Source: CAYVAR01 sp964449675 (GTDB lineage Bacteria; Patescibacteriota; Microgenomatia; UBA10105; UBA927). Taken from it: DNA of 58,278 nucleotides. Location of the stretch: contig CAYVAR010000003.1 of NCBI GenBank assembly GCA_964449675.1, positions 1 to 58,278 on the forward strand. The letters run 5' to 3'. A program made the translations under genes and the position numbers. Shown here piece by piece: positions 1 through 8,504 of the stretch. The notes below the pieces were generated by a model. That model made no database searches. It worked only from the letters and a program-made list of their open reading frames with translations, and was not told the origin of the DNA. How positions within the stretch are numbered: position 1 is the first letter of the stretch; the number at the start of each line of letters is the position of its first letter.

Positions 1-71
1 CACCCGCAGACGACGTCCCACCCGAAGAAGACGAATTCGACATCCCCGCGTTTTTGAGGCAGAGGAGCTAG
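1..71 (+). CDS. ftsZ: FtsZ, C-terminal end only (5' part outside window)
   Basis: Reading frame 3 of the first 71 bases gives an acidic linker followed by EEDEFDIPAFLRQRS and a TAG stop. The DIPAFLR segment is the conserved C-terminal peptide of FtsZ, through which the cell-division tubulin binds FtsA, ZipA or SepF-type partners. Only about 22 codons are visible, so the call rests on this peptide alone. The gene is convergent with the next gene, with 12 bases between the stops and no visible terminator. Confidence 0.8.
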   Translation, partial: PADDVPPEEDEFDIPAFLRQRS

Positions 72-83
72 AAAACTCAGGTT

Positions 84-1562
84 TTACCCTCCAATATTTA
101 ACAATATAATTTGATTATCTGGAACACCGTTATACAAGTTTACTCCTTGTTCTCGTGCCACCTGAATTGTTAATAAAACATTACTATCTGCAGCAACCTC
201 ATCACCTGTATTAATTTTGCGATAGATGGCGCGAAGCGCATAATGTCCCAGTTCGTGAGCAATGGCCATTGTTGGGCTTGCTCGTAATGTTAACACCTGC
301 TTCAATACATAATGCGATTCGGTAGATAAATCAAGAATTGGCAAGGAAATGATAGGATTTGGATCGATTAATATACTTACGTGCGAGAGAACCCTTTTCT
401 TGTCAAGTTGTTTTGTGATATACGTTGCTTCTGGAAAAATATCGTTGAAAACTAGGCACTTCTTTGTAGTCATGTCTTCTATTCCGATAAAGATATTCCG
501 AAAGGCTCCTTTTTCATCTAAGCTTGGCTCAAGAACCTGAACTAGGTGTTGGTCTCCACACACTTGTTCTATGATCCAACAAGGTTCTTCTCTTGGTTGT
601 AAGAACTCTTCTAGCGGACTTGTTGTAAAAGGATAATAGGTTATATGAAATTCAGGTTTCCCATCTTTATCGCTATTGAGTTTGGCTATTTCAAAAAATT
701 TCCGTTTTTGACCTTCTCTACTGGAATACCATTTAATGACATACGCTGTTTGATTTGCTCCTGTATCGTCAGTCCACGTCACATATTTAAACTCAAATTT
801 TGCTTTACTGCCTCCATGTTCTTTTAGAAATTTTTTTACTTGCGGTAGTTGATGGATGTTTTCTGCTGTTAAATTGTTGGCAATGAACGTTGGAGCATGC
901 TCGTACGCTTGTTCAAAATTACTTCCATATGTATCAGTTAATGCGTTTTTTCTACTTACATTTATTAAAGCTGATGATTGCACTCCTGGTTTATTTAAAT
1001 AACGAACTCTGACATCACCTTTTGGTAACAATGTTTTTACCTCACGTCCCATCGAATGCTGTTCGATTGTAGCTACGTCGATTATGTCACTTCGGGTAAA
1101 TTCCGATAAAAAATGTGCTCCGAGTCTCTCCGACAGTGCAGAGTTTAAAGAGGGTTTTACCGCCCTTGACACTTTGTCATGCATGGGGAGCGGTTTGGTC
1201 GTTTCAATTTGCGTGACTTCTTGAATCCATTGTTTATTTCCTTCGTCATAGCGAAATGACCTCTGACACGTGTAGGTGCCATCATCACCAGGTATCTTCT
1301 CTTGTGAGGAGACTATGTAACGCCAATCTATAGCTCCATTGTCTTGTTGCCACTCTACGAAATGAAAATTTGAAGAATTTTGTAGTATCGGTTTTGCTTC
1401 CTTAAAGAAAGGAATATCTGGAGACTTGTATGACGTATCCTCAAACCGCATATTTTGTGATGCATAATAGCTTTGTAAAAAATCAGCCCCATATATATTA
1501 CGGAGCTGCGAGTCAAAATGATTCACATGGTCTACTACTGCTTCTGGTATTACATCTGGCAT
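84..1562 (-). CDS. Putative zinc metallopeptidase (HELGH), unknown role
   Basis: This is a 492-residue protein. Near the C-terminus it carries HELGH (residues 436-440) followed about 15 residues later by GDEVAAD, the HExxH...E layout of a gluzincin-type zinc peptidase. The E of the EVAAD segment (about residue 455) is the likely third ligand. There is no signal peptide or membrane segment, so a cytoplasmic protein is likely. The rest matches no family I recognise. Two stretches resemble each other (about residues 20-110 and 205-310): each has Y-G-x-x-F-x-Q-x-Y followed later by a W-x-x-D-x-G-A strand, suggesting an internal duplication. Substrate and role are unknown; the peptidase call is from the motif only. 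Confidence 0.6.
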   Translation of the reverse strand: MPDVIPEAVVDHVNHFDSQLRNIYGADFLQSYYASQNMRFEDTSYKSPDIPFFKEAKPILQNSSNFHFVEWQQDNGAIDWRYIVSSQEKIPGDDGTYTCQRSFRYDEGNKQWIQEVTQIETTKPLPMHDKVSRAVKPSLNSALSERLGAHFLSEFTRSDIIDVATIEQHSMGREVKTLLPKGDVRVRYLNKPGVQSSALINVSRKNALTDTYGSNFEQAYEHAPTFIANNLTAENIHQLPQVKKFLKEHGGSKAKFEFKYVTWTDDTGANQTAYVIKWYSSREGQKRKFFEIAKLNSDKDGKPEFHITYYPFTTSPLEEFLQPREEPCWIIEQVCGDQHLVQVLEPSLDEKGAFRNIFIGIEDMTTKKCLVFNDIFPEATYITKQLDKKRVLSHVSILIDPNPIISLPILDLSTESHYVLKQVLTLRASPTMAIAHELGHYALRAIYRKINTGDEVAADSNVLLTIQVAREQGVNLYNGVPDNQIILLNIGG

Positions 1563-1703
1563 ATAAGTTTAAGTATATCAAGATTGTACGGGATATGAGA
1601 ATCCTACAAGCAATCTGCATTTGCGATATATTGATAACTTGCTATGGATTTGATGGAAAAATTTCAGAAAGTATACGCAAACCTTCCGTTAGGAGCCAGA
1701 ACA

Positions 1704-1767
1704 GTGCGGTCAAAATCACCTTCCGGTGCGGTCAAAATCACCTTCCGGGTGAAATACGTTCGCACCT
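1704..1767 (-). repeat. REP element, copy 1 (downstream of the RAYT gene)
   Basis: Read on the minus strand: AGGTGCGAA, seven bases, then CACCCGGAAGGTG, followed by a tail with a perfect 22-bp tandem duplication (plus-strand 1704-1725 and 1726-1747). The head lies next to the transposase gene and the tail points away from it. It shares head, spacing and palindrome with copies at 2501, 29594 and 30362. Confidence 0.75.
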
Positions 1768-1772
1768 AATCT

Positions 1773-2453
1773 TCAGTCTTCATCAATGCTCAGATGTTTG
1801 ATTTTTTCAAGCTCACGAGCGTAATCAACTTGATCGAGTACAAACTCCTCATATACCTTCCCTGACGGAAACGTACTTCGTAAAAACGAGGTATCACAAA
1901 TGCCGGTTTCCTTTAGTCCAAAATATTCTTGGAAAGACGACCACGGATAATCCTGAAGATTTTGTTCCTGTACTAGGTAATTTGTCGTAGGATTGAGGTG
2001 AATATATCGTGTAAGATGAAGAAGTTGTTCTTCGGTTTCTACCCAGACTGCCTTGAATGTCCCCTGCAACAATGGTCCTACTCGGTGATGTTTAGTATTG
2101 AAGTACTTGGTGTAACCATTGGTAGTATTAGATACAAATCGTGATACTCCTTTATCAATGCGTTGCCGGAGAAGTAAATGAAAGTGATTTGGCATAAAAC
2201 AGTAAGAAATAATGTCCACGTCAAACAGTGATTTGTCGAGTAGTTTCTGCCAGACGAAGGACTGAGCATCGCTTGGAAGTTTGGCAAATTCTGAAAAACG
2301 CATGGGAACTGATGCATAACGGTAATATGATATAAGATTCAGGAATCGTTGGTACTCCCGTTGAGAGGTAAAGATCGGTCGACGTTCAATGCCTCGGTTG
2401 AACACGTGATAGATTTCACCCGTAGCGAAAATAACCTTCCGATTCGTGGCCAT
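1773..2453 (-). mobile_element. REP-associated tyrosine transposase (RAYT, Y1/IS200-like)
   Basis: This 226-residue single-domain protein belongs to the Y1 transposase family. The N-terminal YHVFNRGIERRPIF segment and the metal-binding HUH motif (MPNHFHLLL) are present, and the likely nucleophilic tyrosine lies in the NGYTKYFNTKH helix. The HLTRYIHLNP and YPWSSFQEYFG segments are typical of RAYTs. RAYTs are single-copy, domesticated relatives of IS200/IS605 transposases that cut single-stranded REP hairpins. REP-type palindromes lie on both sides (1704-1767 and 2501-2553) in opposite orientation, and two more copies lie near 30 kb. The frame is intact, so it may be active. Confidence 0.9.
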
Positions 2454-2500
2454 TCTTTTAGACTATATGAGGGAGGTAGATTTCGTCAAGGAGAAAAGAA

Positions 2501-2553
2501 GATGTGCGAAGCTAGATCACCCGGAGGGTGATTATTGAGAGGGTGATTATTGA
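2501..2553 (+). repeat. REP element, copy 2 (upstream of the RAYT gene)
   Basis: GATGTGCGAA (one mismatch to the family head), seven bases, then CACCCGGAGGGTG at 2518-2530. The unit GAGGGTGATTATTGA is perfectly duplicated in tandem (2524-2538 and 2539-2553). Orientation is opposite to copy 1, so the pair brackets the transposase with heads inward and tails outward. Confidence 0.75.
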
Positions 2554-2640
2554 TATTCCTGGAGCATATTATCATATATTTTGATTGTGTCAAAACTGCA
2601 ATGTGCATACGGTCGATGTTTTTAGTATCATGTGCTTATT

Positions 2641-5538
2641 ATGTCATTTCAGCCAGTTTCATCCCAGGTCAACTTTCCCGAACTCGAGAGGCGGGTGATA
2701 AAGTATTGGAAAAAAAATAAGATTTTTGAAAAATCCATTGAATCACGGCCCAAAGACAAAACATGGACATTTCTCGATGGACCGCCATTTATCACAGGAC
2801 TTCCCCACTACGGAAGCTTGTTGTCAAGCATTCCTAAAGATCTGTTCCCAAGATTTTGGACGATGAAAGGGTACCGTGTTCGACGTGTTTGGGGCTGGGA
2901 TTGCCACGGACTTCCCGCGGAAAATAAGGTCGAGGAGAAACTTCATATTAAACGCAAGAAAGACATCGAAGAAAAAATCGGCGTCAAACGCTTTATCGAT
3001 GAGTGCAAGGCATACGTCAAAGACGTTTCCAGCGAGTGGGAATGGTACGTGGACCATGTGAGTCGGTGGGTGGACTTTACAAATGCGTATAAAACCATGG
3101 ATCTGCCCTACATGGAAAGCGTCATGTGGGTGTTTAAAAAGATGTATGATAAGGGTCACATTTACAAAGGACTTCGAGTTTCTTTGTATTGCCCGCACTG
3201 CGCAACACCGATTTCAAACTTTGAAGTCGCCATGGATCCTGATAACTATAAATCGATTTCCGAACCCACTTCTGTATTTATGTATCAACTGGTAGAAGAC
3301 CCATTCGACTCCTTCGATGTTACTCAGGACAAGTCCGCTCAGGGCAAGCGAGACACGTATCTACTCGCGTGGTCAACCACTCCATGGAATAAGATCGCAA
3401 CGTCAGCTCTCGCGGTTAATCCCAAACTGACCTATGTTAGAGTTCAGCAAGACTCCGAGCAATATATTTTGGCCAAAGAGACAGTCAAGGTACTTAAAGG
3501 AGTTTATAGGATTTTAGAGGAGTTTAAAGGAGAAAAACTTGTAGGAAAGAAGTTTGTTCCGCATTACGATTACTACACTATTGAAAAAGGAAAACAGGCA
3601 TTTGTCGTCGTTGCCGGAGATTTCGTGAATTCTGAGGAAGGAACGGGGATTGTGACGATTGCAGCATATGGGGAAGAGGATCTGGCGGTTATGCAAAAGG
3701 AGAATATACACATTGAAATGCATGTCGATGAGGAAGGAATACTCAAATCAAATATTCCGATGTGGGGCGGAAAATACTACCTGGATGTTGATCCGCTCGT
3801 CACTCAGGATTTACAAAAGAGGGGACTTATTTATCGTGTGGACGCCTATACGCACACCGTTCCAACGTGTTGGCGCTGTCACACGCGGCTTATCTACGCT
3901 CCGCAAGATGCGTGGTATGTGAATATCCAGAATCTCAAAGATAAACTGAAAAAGACAAATGAAAAGGTTAACTGGTTTCCTGAACATTTTAAATATGGTC
4001 GCTATTTGAAAAGTTTGGAACACGCACCGGATTGGTGTATTTCGCGAAGCCGCTACTGGGGTTCTCCGGTGCCGGCTTGGGAGTGCCCGGATGGTCATCG
4101 GTTCGTACCAGGATCAATTGAAGAGTTAGAAAAAGCATCAGGAGTAAAAATAAAAGACTTACATAAACCGGATATTGATGACGTGGTCATTACCTGTAAA
4201 ACGTGTGGCAAATCCGCTCGTAGAGTTCCGGAAGTTCTCGACAGCTGGATAGAAGCAGGATCTGCATCATATGCTGAACGCCATTTTCCGTTTGAGAAAG
4301 GGGTCAAACTTGAGGATTTCTTTCCGCCTGATTTTATCGTTGAATACACCGGACAAATCCGGGCGTGGTTTTACGTCCTCCACGTCATTGCAACAGCTTT
4401 ATATGACTCACATGCATTTAAAAACGTTGTGGTGACCGGTGTGATTTTAGGTACAGACGGTAGAAAGATGAGTAAAAATTACGGTAATTATCCTGACCCC
4501 AAAGGATTACTGCAAAAATATGGCGGGGATGCACTCCGCATGTATCTTATGGGAAGCCCCGTGATGCATGGAGAAGATATACGTATTTCTGAGGAGGAGT
4601 ATCGCAATCAAGTCAAAGGAACACTTTTGATTTTATGGAATATATATAATTTTTTTGTCACGTACGCCAATATAGACAGGTTCAAAGTTCAAAGTGCAAA
4701 ATTCAAAAGTAAAAATGTATTGGACAAATGGATTTTATCGCTATTTCAAAAACTTATTTCTGATGTTACGAATGCGCTCGAGGCGTATGATAGCGTAAAA
4801 GCAATTGACTATATAAAAAAATTTGTCAATGAACTTTCAACGTGGTATATCCGTCGATGTCGAGAGCGCGTTGGGCCGACGGTGAACGATAAACGAGATA
4901 AAGAAGCTTTTTACCAGACTACATATAAAGTTCTTTTGACGCTCACAAAATTATTAGCTCCGATAGCTCCATTTATTACCGAAGAGATATACAAAAATCT
5001 GACTGGTGAGGAGTCGGTTCATTTAAGCGAGTGGCCAAAAGAGAGCATCGAGCATTCCCTCGGAAAGACTCAGGACAGGCGAGATTCGAGCATCGAGGTT
5101 GAAGAAAAGATGCAGATGGTTCGAAAAATATGTGAAATGGGACATGCGCAGAGAAAGTTTGCAAAAATAAAGGTACGACAACCACTCCAAGAATGTAGAA
5201 TTCAGAATGTAAAATTCAAAATTGAGGACGAATTTGTGGAGCTCATCAAGGATGAATTAAACGTCAAACAGGTACAATGGAAGGTAGGAAGGGGAGAGCT
5301 AAGAGTAGCTTTAGATACCACTATTACCTCGCAGCTAGAAAAAGAAGGGAAAGCACGAGAGCTCATGCGGAAGGTACAGATTCTTCGAAAAGAAAAAGGG
5401 TGTACTATTGACGAACGTGTCAAGGTGACCCTTCCAAAATCATACGAATCCTTGGGAAAAGAATTACTTGATCTTGTGCAAAAGCAAACTCTTACAACTG
5501 TTTCATGGGGAGACTCACTCGCGCTTTTACCATTGTAG
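2641..5538 (+). CDS. ileS: Isoleucyl-tRNA synthetase (eukaryote/archaea-like type)
   Basis: The protein has about 965 residues and charges tRNA-Ile with isoleucine. GPPFITGLPHYG near residue 55 is the HIGH region, WGWDCHGLPAENKVE follows, the editing domain is in the middle, and DGRKMSKNYGNYPDP is the KMSKS loop. The style is the IleRS type shared with eukaryotes and archaea. The fourth HIGH residue is Ser (HYGS) where His is usual. In-frame additions look repeat-derived: DPFDSFDVTQDKSAQGK (bases 3300-3354), a word-repeat track at 4681-4715 and another near 5200-5225. I chose ATG 2641 over the GTG at 2632; neither has a clear Shine-Dalgarno sequence. The gene overlaps rodA by 34 bases. Confidence 0.93.
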   Translation: MSFQPVSSQVNFPELERRVIKYWKKNKIFEKSIESRPKDKTWTFLDGPPFITGLPHYGSLLSSIPKDLFPRFWTMKGYRVRRVWGWDCHGLPAENKVEEKLHIKRKKDIEEKIGVKRFIDECKAYVKDVSSEWEWYVDHVSRWVDFTNAYKTMDLPYMESVMWVFKKMYDKGHIYKGLRVSLYCPHCATPISNFEVAMDPDNYKSISEPTSVFMYQLVEDPFDSFDVTQDKSAQGKRDTYLLAWSTTPWNKIATSALAVNPKLTYVRVQQDSEQYILAKETVKVLKGVYRILEEFKGEKLVGKKFVPHYDYYTIEKGKQAFVVVAGDFVNSEEGTGIVTIAAYGEEDLAVMQKENIHIEMHVDEEGILKSNIPMWGGKYYLDVDPLVTQDLQKRGLIYRVDAYTHTVPTCWRCHTRLIYAPQDAWYVNIQNLKDKLKKTNEKVNWFPEHFKYGRYLKSLEHAPDWCISRSRYWGSPVPAWECPDGHRFVPGSIEELEKASGVKIKDLHKPDIDDVVITCKTCGKSARRVPEVLDSWIEAGSASYAERHFPFEKGVKLEDFFPPDFIVEYTGQIRAWFYVLHVIATALYDSHAFKNVVVTGVILGTDGRKMSKNYGNYPDPKGLLQKYGGDALRMYLMGSPVMHGEDIRISEEEYRNQVKGTLLILWNIYNFFVTYANIDRFKVQSAKFKSKNVLDKWILSLFQKLISDVTNALEAYDSVKAIDYIKKFVNELSTWYIRRCRERVGPTVNDKRDKEAFYQTTYKVLLTLTKLLAPIAPFITEEIYKNLTGEESVHLSEWPKESIEHSLGKTQDRRDSSIEVEEKMQMVRKICEMGHAQRKFAKIKVRQPLQECRIQNVKFKIEDEFVELIKDELNVKQVQWKVGRGELRVALDTTITSQLEKEGKARELMRKVQILRKEKGCTIDERVKVTLPKSYESLGKELLDLVQKQTLTTVSWGDSLALLPL
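3300..3354. repeat. Palindromic element inserted in frame in ileS
   Basis: The bases contain CATTCGACTCC, ACTCAGGACAAG and CCGCTCAGGGCAAG, the cttcgac/ctcagg palindrome vocabulary that recurs in murT (27751-27785), polX (24909-24955) and the atpA-atpG gap. The encoded residues form a polar surface-type loop in the editing region. Confidence 0.5.
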
Positions 5539-6605
5539 AAAAATTAAACGTCGATTGGGTAGGGATTGCTATCATCCTTTGCTTGGGGATTTTTGGCATA
5601 TTTCTCATTCTGACGATAAATCCATCGCTTGCGCTCCAACAGAGTGTATTTCTTGCTATTGGTTTGATTCTTGCGCTTCTCGTTTCGTTACTCCACCCAG
5701 CGATTTTGTGGTGGTTTGCACCTATTGGATATATCATGTCATTAGTTCTTTTACTTTCTGCATACATTGGTCCGAGTATCCGCGGAGCTACCCGGTGGAT
5801 TGTAGTTTTGGGTGTCCAGTTGCAGCCATCTGAATTTGTAAAACCGCTTCTTTTGCTTTTTTTTACTTGGATTATAACGAAATATCCCCCAAGATCCCTT
5901 AAATACATACCAATTCATATTGGAGTTTTTTTACTCCCTTTTCTTTTGGTTATGAAGCAACCGGATTTAGGAAGTAGTATGGTCTATGCTAGTTTTTGGA
6001 TTGCTATGATGCTTGCAGGAGGACTGCCATTAGGATTTTTAGTCATTTCTCTTACGGGAATTACGATACTTATACCTGGGATATGGCATCTTCTTGCATC
6101 ATATCAAAAGGCAAGAATTCTTACCTTTCTTAATCCAGCACTTGATCCAAAAGGTGCAAGCTATAATGCAATTCAATCTATGATCGCCGTAGGTAGCGGG
6201 CAACTATTTGGAAGAGGATTAGGACGAGGGACGCAAAGCCATTTACGATTTCTTCCAGAACACCATACTGACTTTATATTCGCTACTCTCGTCGAAGAGC
6301 TTGGATTTGTTGGCGGGTTTTTTTTACTCATCGGATATTTGATACTTTTCTGGCGCATCATAGGTCCGCTTATCCATGGAAAAATAATTGATATTATGCC
6401 ATTTGTTTATACCGTTGGACTTTTTTCCATGCTTCTTTCTCAAATGTTTATCAATATCGGTATGAACATGGGGATTGTTCCCATTACCGGTATCACGCTT
6501 CCTCTCATATCCTACGGTGGGAGTTCTCTCCTTTCTATCGGCGTATCTTTTGGCCTTTTATGGACGATTTATAAAGGACAATCGATAGATCGTACGATTG
6601 CATAG
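5505..6605 (+). CDS. rodA: RodA-type SEDS peptidoglycan glycosyltransferase
   Basis: This 366-residue integral membrane protein has about ten hydrophobic segments. SEDS-family signatures are present: GATRWI...QPSEFVK, GRGTQSHLRFLPEHHTDFIFATLVEELG and ISYGGSSLL. The GTQSHLRFLPE.HTDFIFA stretch is closer to RodA than FtsW. RodA polymerises lipid II into glycan strands during cell elongation, together with a class B penicillin-binding protein that is not in this window. The start overlaps the end of ileS by 34 bases, indicating translational coupling. Confidence 0.9.
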   Translation: MGRLTRAFTIVEKLNVDWVGIAIILCLGIFGIFLILTINPSLALQQSVFLAIGLILALLVSLLHPAILWWFAPIGYIMSLVLLLSAYIGPSIRGATRWIVVLGVQLQPSEFVKPLLLLFFTWIITKYPPRSLKYIPIHIGVFLLPFLLVMKQPDLGSSMVYASFWIAMMLAGGLPLGFLVISLTGITILIPGIWHLLASYQKARILTFLNPALDPKGASYNAIQSMIAVGSGQLFGRGLGRGTQSHLRFLPEHHTDFIFATLVEELGFVGGFFLLIGYLILFWRIIGPLIHGKIIDIMPFVYTVGLFSMLLSQMFINIGMNMGIVPITGITLPLISYGGSSLLSIGVSFGLLWTIYKGQSIDRTIA

Positions 6606-6626
6606 GTACACTATAATTGATACAAT
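6598..6626 (+). promoter_or_regulatory. Possible promoter for rplU
   Basis: TTGCAT (6598-6603), 17 bases, then TACAAT (6621-6626); an overlapping TATAAT lies at 6612-6617. The rplU ATG is at 6637, so a transcript would have little or no leader. The -35 match is weak. Confidence 0.3.
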
Positions 6627-6636
6627 ACATAACCAT

Positions 6637-6951
6637 ATGTTTGCGATAATTGAAGTAGGCGGGAAACAGTTTACCGTTGAGCATGGCGATACGGTTGATG
6701 TAGACAAATTACAAGGCAATGTCGGAGACGTGATTACCGTGGGTCGCGTCCTTCTTACGAGTGATAATAAAAGTAATCATATCGGTACCCCGACGGTCAA
6801 GGGAGCCAAAGTGACCGCGAAAATTCTCGCACAGAAAAAAGGTGAAAAAATAGATGTTCGACGATTTAAGAGTAAAGTGCGGCAGCGGCGTCACATAGGA
6901 TTTCGACCGCATTTAACTACTGTAGAAATAACAGCGATCGCTACGGCATGA
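6637..6951 (+). CDS. rplU: Ribosomal protein bL21
   Basis: This 104-residue protein begins MFAIIEVGGKQFTVEHGD, the standard L21 start, and ends with the basic RRHIGFRPHLTTVEI segment that follows the GHRQ-type region. It binds 23S rRNA in the large subunit. An in-frame codon at 6598 would add 13 residues not found in L21, so ATG 6637 is chosen; there is no clear Shine-Dalgarno sequence. L21 and L27 genes are usually adjacent, but here a methylase gene sits between them, starting with a 4-base ATGA overlap. Confidence 0.95.
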   Translation: MFAIIEVGGKQFTVEHGDTVDVDKLQGNVGDVITVGRVLLTSDNKSNHIGTPTVKGAKVTAKILAQKKGEKIDVRRFKSKVRQRRHIGFRPHLTTVEITAIATA

Positions 6952-8159
6952 GCCACTATTTGTTTGTTTTAGGTCGGACCCCTGAACTTGCTTACGGAGA
7001 ACTTTGTTCTTTTTTCCCAAAAGTCACATATATATCCACCCACCTATCTATTGTTGAGGTTTCCGATCAGTCTCTTCTTCTTTCTGCTTTCCAGAAACTT
7101 GGCGGATCAATAAAAGTTGCTCGTATTATCGACCGTACAAATGAGTTATCCCCTCAACTACTAACCTCATATCTAACTGACGAGACTTCTCAAAAAATCA
7201 CATTTGGGATAAGTGGATATGATGGCGCGTTTTCTCCTTCAACTCCATTTCTTCACGATATGAAAAAGATGTTAGAGGATAAGGGTATGTCATGCCGATT
7301 TGTATCTCCAAAAAAAGGTGATACGCTCTCAAGTGTGGTTATTACGGGCCAGCATGTAGTTGAGCTTATTGTCGGTAAAGAAAATGGTAGGTATATGATA
7401 GGTAAAACGATCTCTGTACAAGATTTTGGAGATTGGAATAAACGCGATTATGGAAGGCCACAAGTCGATCCAAAGGCGGGTATGCTTCCCCCTAAAGTAG
7501 CCCGGATGATTGTCAATATTGCAAATTCTTCACCTGGAAGGAGTTCCTCGGCCACCTTCCGAGGTGCGAGCTTTGACTCCTGGAAGGTGAAGAGAGTTTT
7601 GTTGGATCCGTTTTGCGGTATGGGGACAATTTTAGCTGAAGCACTTCTTACCGGGTGGAATGTGGTGGGAGCTGACCAATCGGCAGATGCAACGTCTAGA
7701 ACGAAAAAAAATTTGGAATGGCTTGCACGTCAATATTCGGAGGTAGATGGGTCAAATATACAATTATTCATCTCAGATGCGACGCATATTTCATCGCACA
7801 TTCCCAAAGCCTCGATCGACGCTATCGTAACAGAACCTTTTATGGGAAGCGCCCGCAAAATCGGGAATAATCCAATAAACCAATTATCCAATAAACAAAT
7901 AATCGAAATAAAAAATACCATAAAAGGACTTGAAAAACTGTATATCGGATGCCTTCGAGATTGGTACAGGCTTTTGAAGCATAACGGGAAGGTTGTTATT
8001 GCGCTCCCGTCGTATAACGTGCAAGGAAGAGAATTTTTCGTGAAAAAAGTTATTGACATGTGTGAAAACCTTGGGTATACTGTGGAACAAGGTCCTATAG
8101 AATATAGTCGACCACAGGCAGTCGTCCGGAGAAAATTTTATATATTGAGAAAAAAGTAA
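6948..8159 (+). CDS. TRM11-like (UPF0020 family) SAM-dependent RNA methylase
   Basis: The protein has 403 residues. The N-terminal 170 residues resemble the substrate-recognition part of TRM11/THUMP-type methylases. The C-terminal Rossmann domain has motif I LLDPFCGMGTILAEALLTGW and ADQS. The catalytic motif, usually D/N-PP-Y, appears as VTEPFMG. The likely role is guanosine N2-methylation of tRNA or rRNA, by family. A palindromic insert (bases 7530-7597) adds about 22 residues just before motif I, and a word-repeat track NNPINQLSNKQIIEIKN (7868-7918) follows motif IV. The gene sits between rplU and rpmA, overlapping rplU by 4 bases. Confidence 0.7.
   Translation: MSHYLFVLGRTPELAYGELCSFFPKVTYISTHLSIVEVSDQSLLLSAFQKLGGSIKVARIIDRTNELSPQLLTSYLTDETSQKITFGISGYDGAFSPSTPFLHDMKKMLEDKGMSCRFVSPKKGDTLSSVVITGQHVVELIVGKENGRYMIGKTISVQDFGDWNKRDYGRPQVDPKAGMLPPKVARMIVNIANSSPGRSSSATFRGASFDSWKVKRVLLDPFCGMGTILAEALLTGWNVVGADQSADATSRTKKNLEWLARQYSEVDGSNIQLFISDATHISSHIPKASIDAIVTEPFMGSARKIGNNPINQLSNKQIIEIKNTIKGLEKLYIGCLRDWYRLLKHNGKVVIALPSYNVQGREFFVKKVIDMCENLGYTVEQGPIEYSRPQAVVRRKFYILRKK
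7530..7597. repeat. Palindromic element inserted in frame in the TRM11-like gene
   Basis: The stretch has nested inverted repeats: outer TTCACCTGGAAGGAG against CTCCTGGAAGGTGAA (imperfect) and inner CCTCGG...CCGAGG. It encodes SPGRSSSATFRGASFDSWKVK immediately before methylase motif I, where the family normally runs straight into the glycine-rich loop. The frame stays open. Confidence 0.6.
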
Positions 8160-8242
8160 TCTGCTAATGATTAAATCTACTAATCTGGTAAAGGTATGAG
8201 CAAGTTCTATTAGTAGATTTGTCATTAGCAGATTTGCAGATT
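8158..8242. repeat. Intergenic word-repeat hairpin between the methylase and rpmA
   Basis: The left arm AATCTGCTAATGATTAAATC and onward (8158-8184) pairs with the right arm (8209-8242), matching at about 24 of 27 positions. It fills nearly the whole gap between two same-strand genes, stopping 8 bases before the rpmA ATG. Confidence 0.7.
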
Positions 8243-8249
8243 ATAAAGT

Positions 8250-8501
8250 ATGGCACATGTCAAAGCAGGTGGCGTCGCAAAAGGTAATAAAGATTCCGCA
8301 TCAAAGCGCTTAGGTGTAAAAATTTATGGTGGACAGCGGGCAATAGCAGGAAACATAATCATTCGTCAAAAAGGAACGAAAGTGTATCCAGGAGGTGGCG
8401 TTATGATCGGAAAAGACTTTACGCTTTTTGCAACGACAGATGGGCTTGTATCATTTTCTACACGACTTGGCAAACAGGTTGTTTCTGTCCTACCAGCCTA
8501 A
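8250..8501 (+). CDS. rpmA: Ribosomal protein bL27
   Basis: This 83-residue protein starts MAHVKAGGVAKGNKDSASKR and has the family hallmarks RLGVKIYGGQ and RQKGTKVYPG. Its N-terminus reaches the peptidyl-transferase centre. There is no N-terminal extension, so no Prp-type processing is implied. A long hairpin fills the gap upstream (8158-8242), and parB follows after 3 bases. Confidence 0.96.
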   Translation: MAHVKAGGVAKGNKDSASKRLGVKIYGGQRAIAGNIIIRQKGTKVYPGGGVMIGKDFTLFATTDGLVSFSTRLGKQVVSVLPA

Positions 8502-8504
8502 ATC

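Noticed and set aside
1704..1747. CRISPR array from the 22-bp direct repeats
   Set aside because: The two copies are directly adjacent with no spacers, and no cas gene is present.
1430..1801. 123-codon plus-strand open frame
   Set aside because: It lies antisense to the zinc-peptidase gene and across the REP tandem repeats, and matches nothing.
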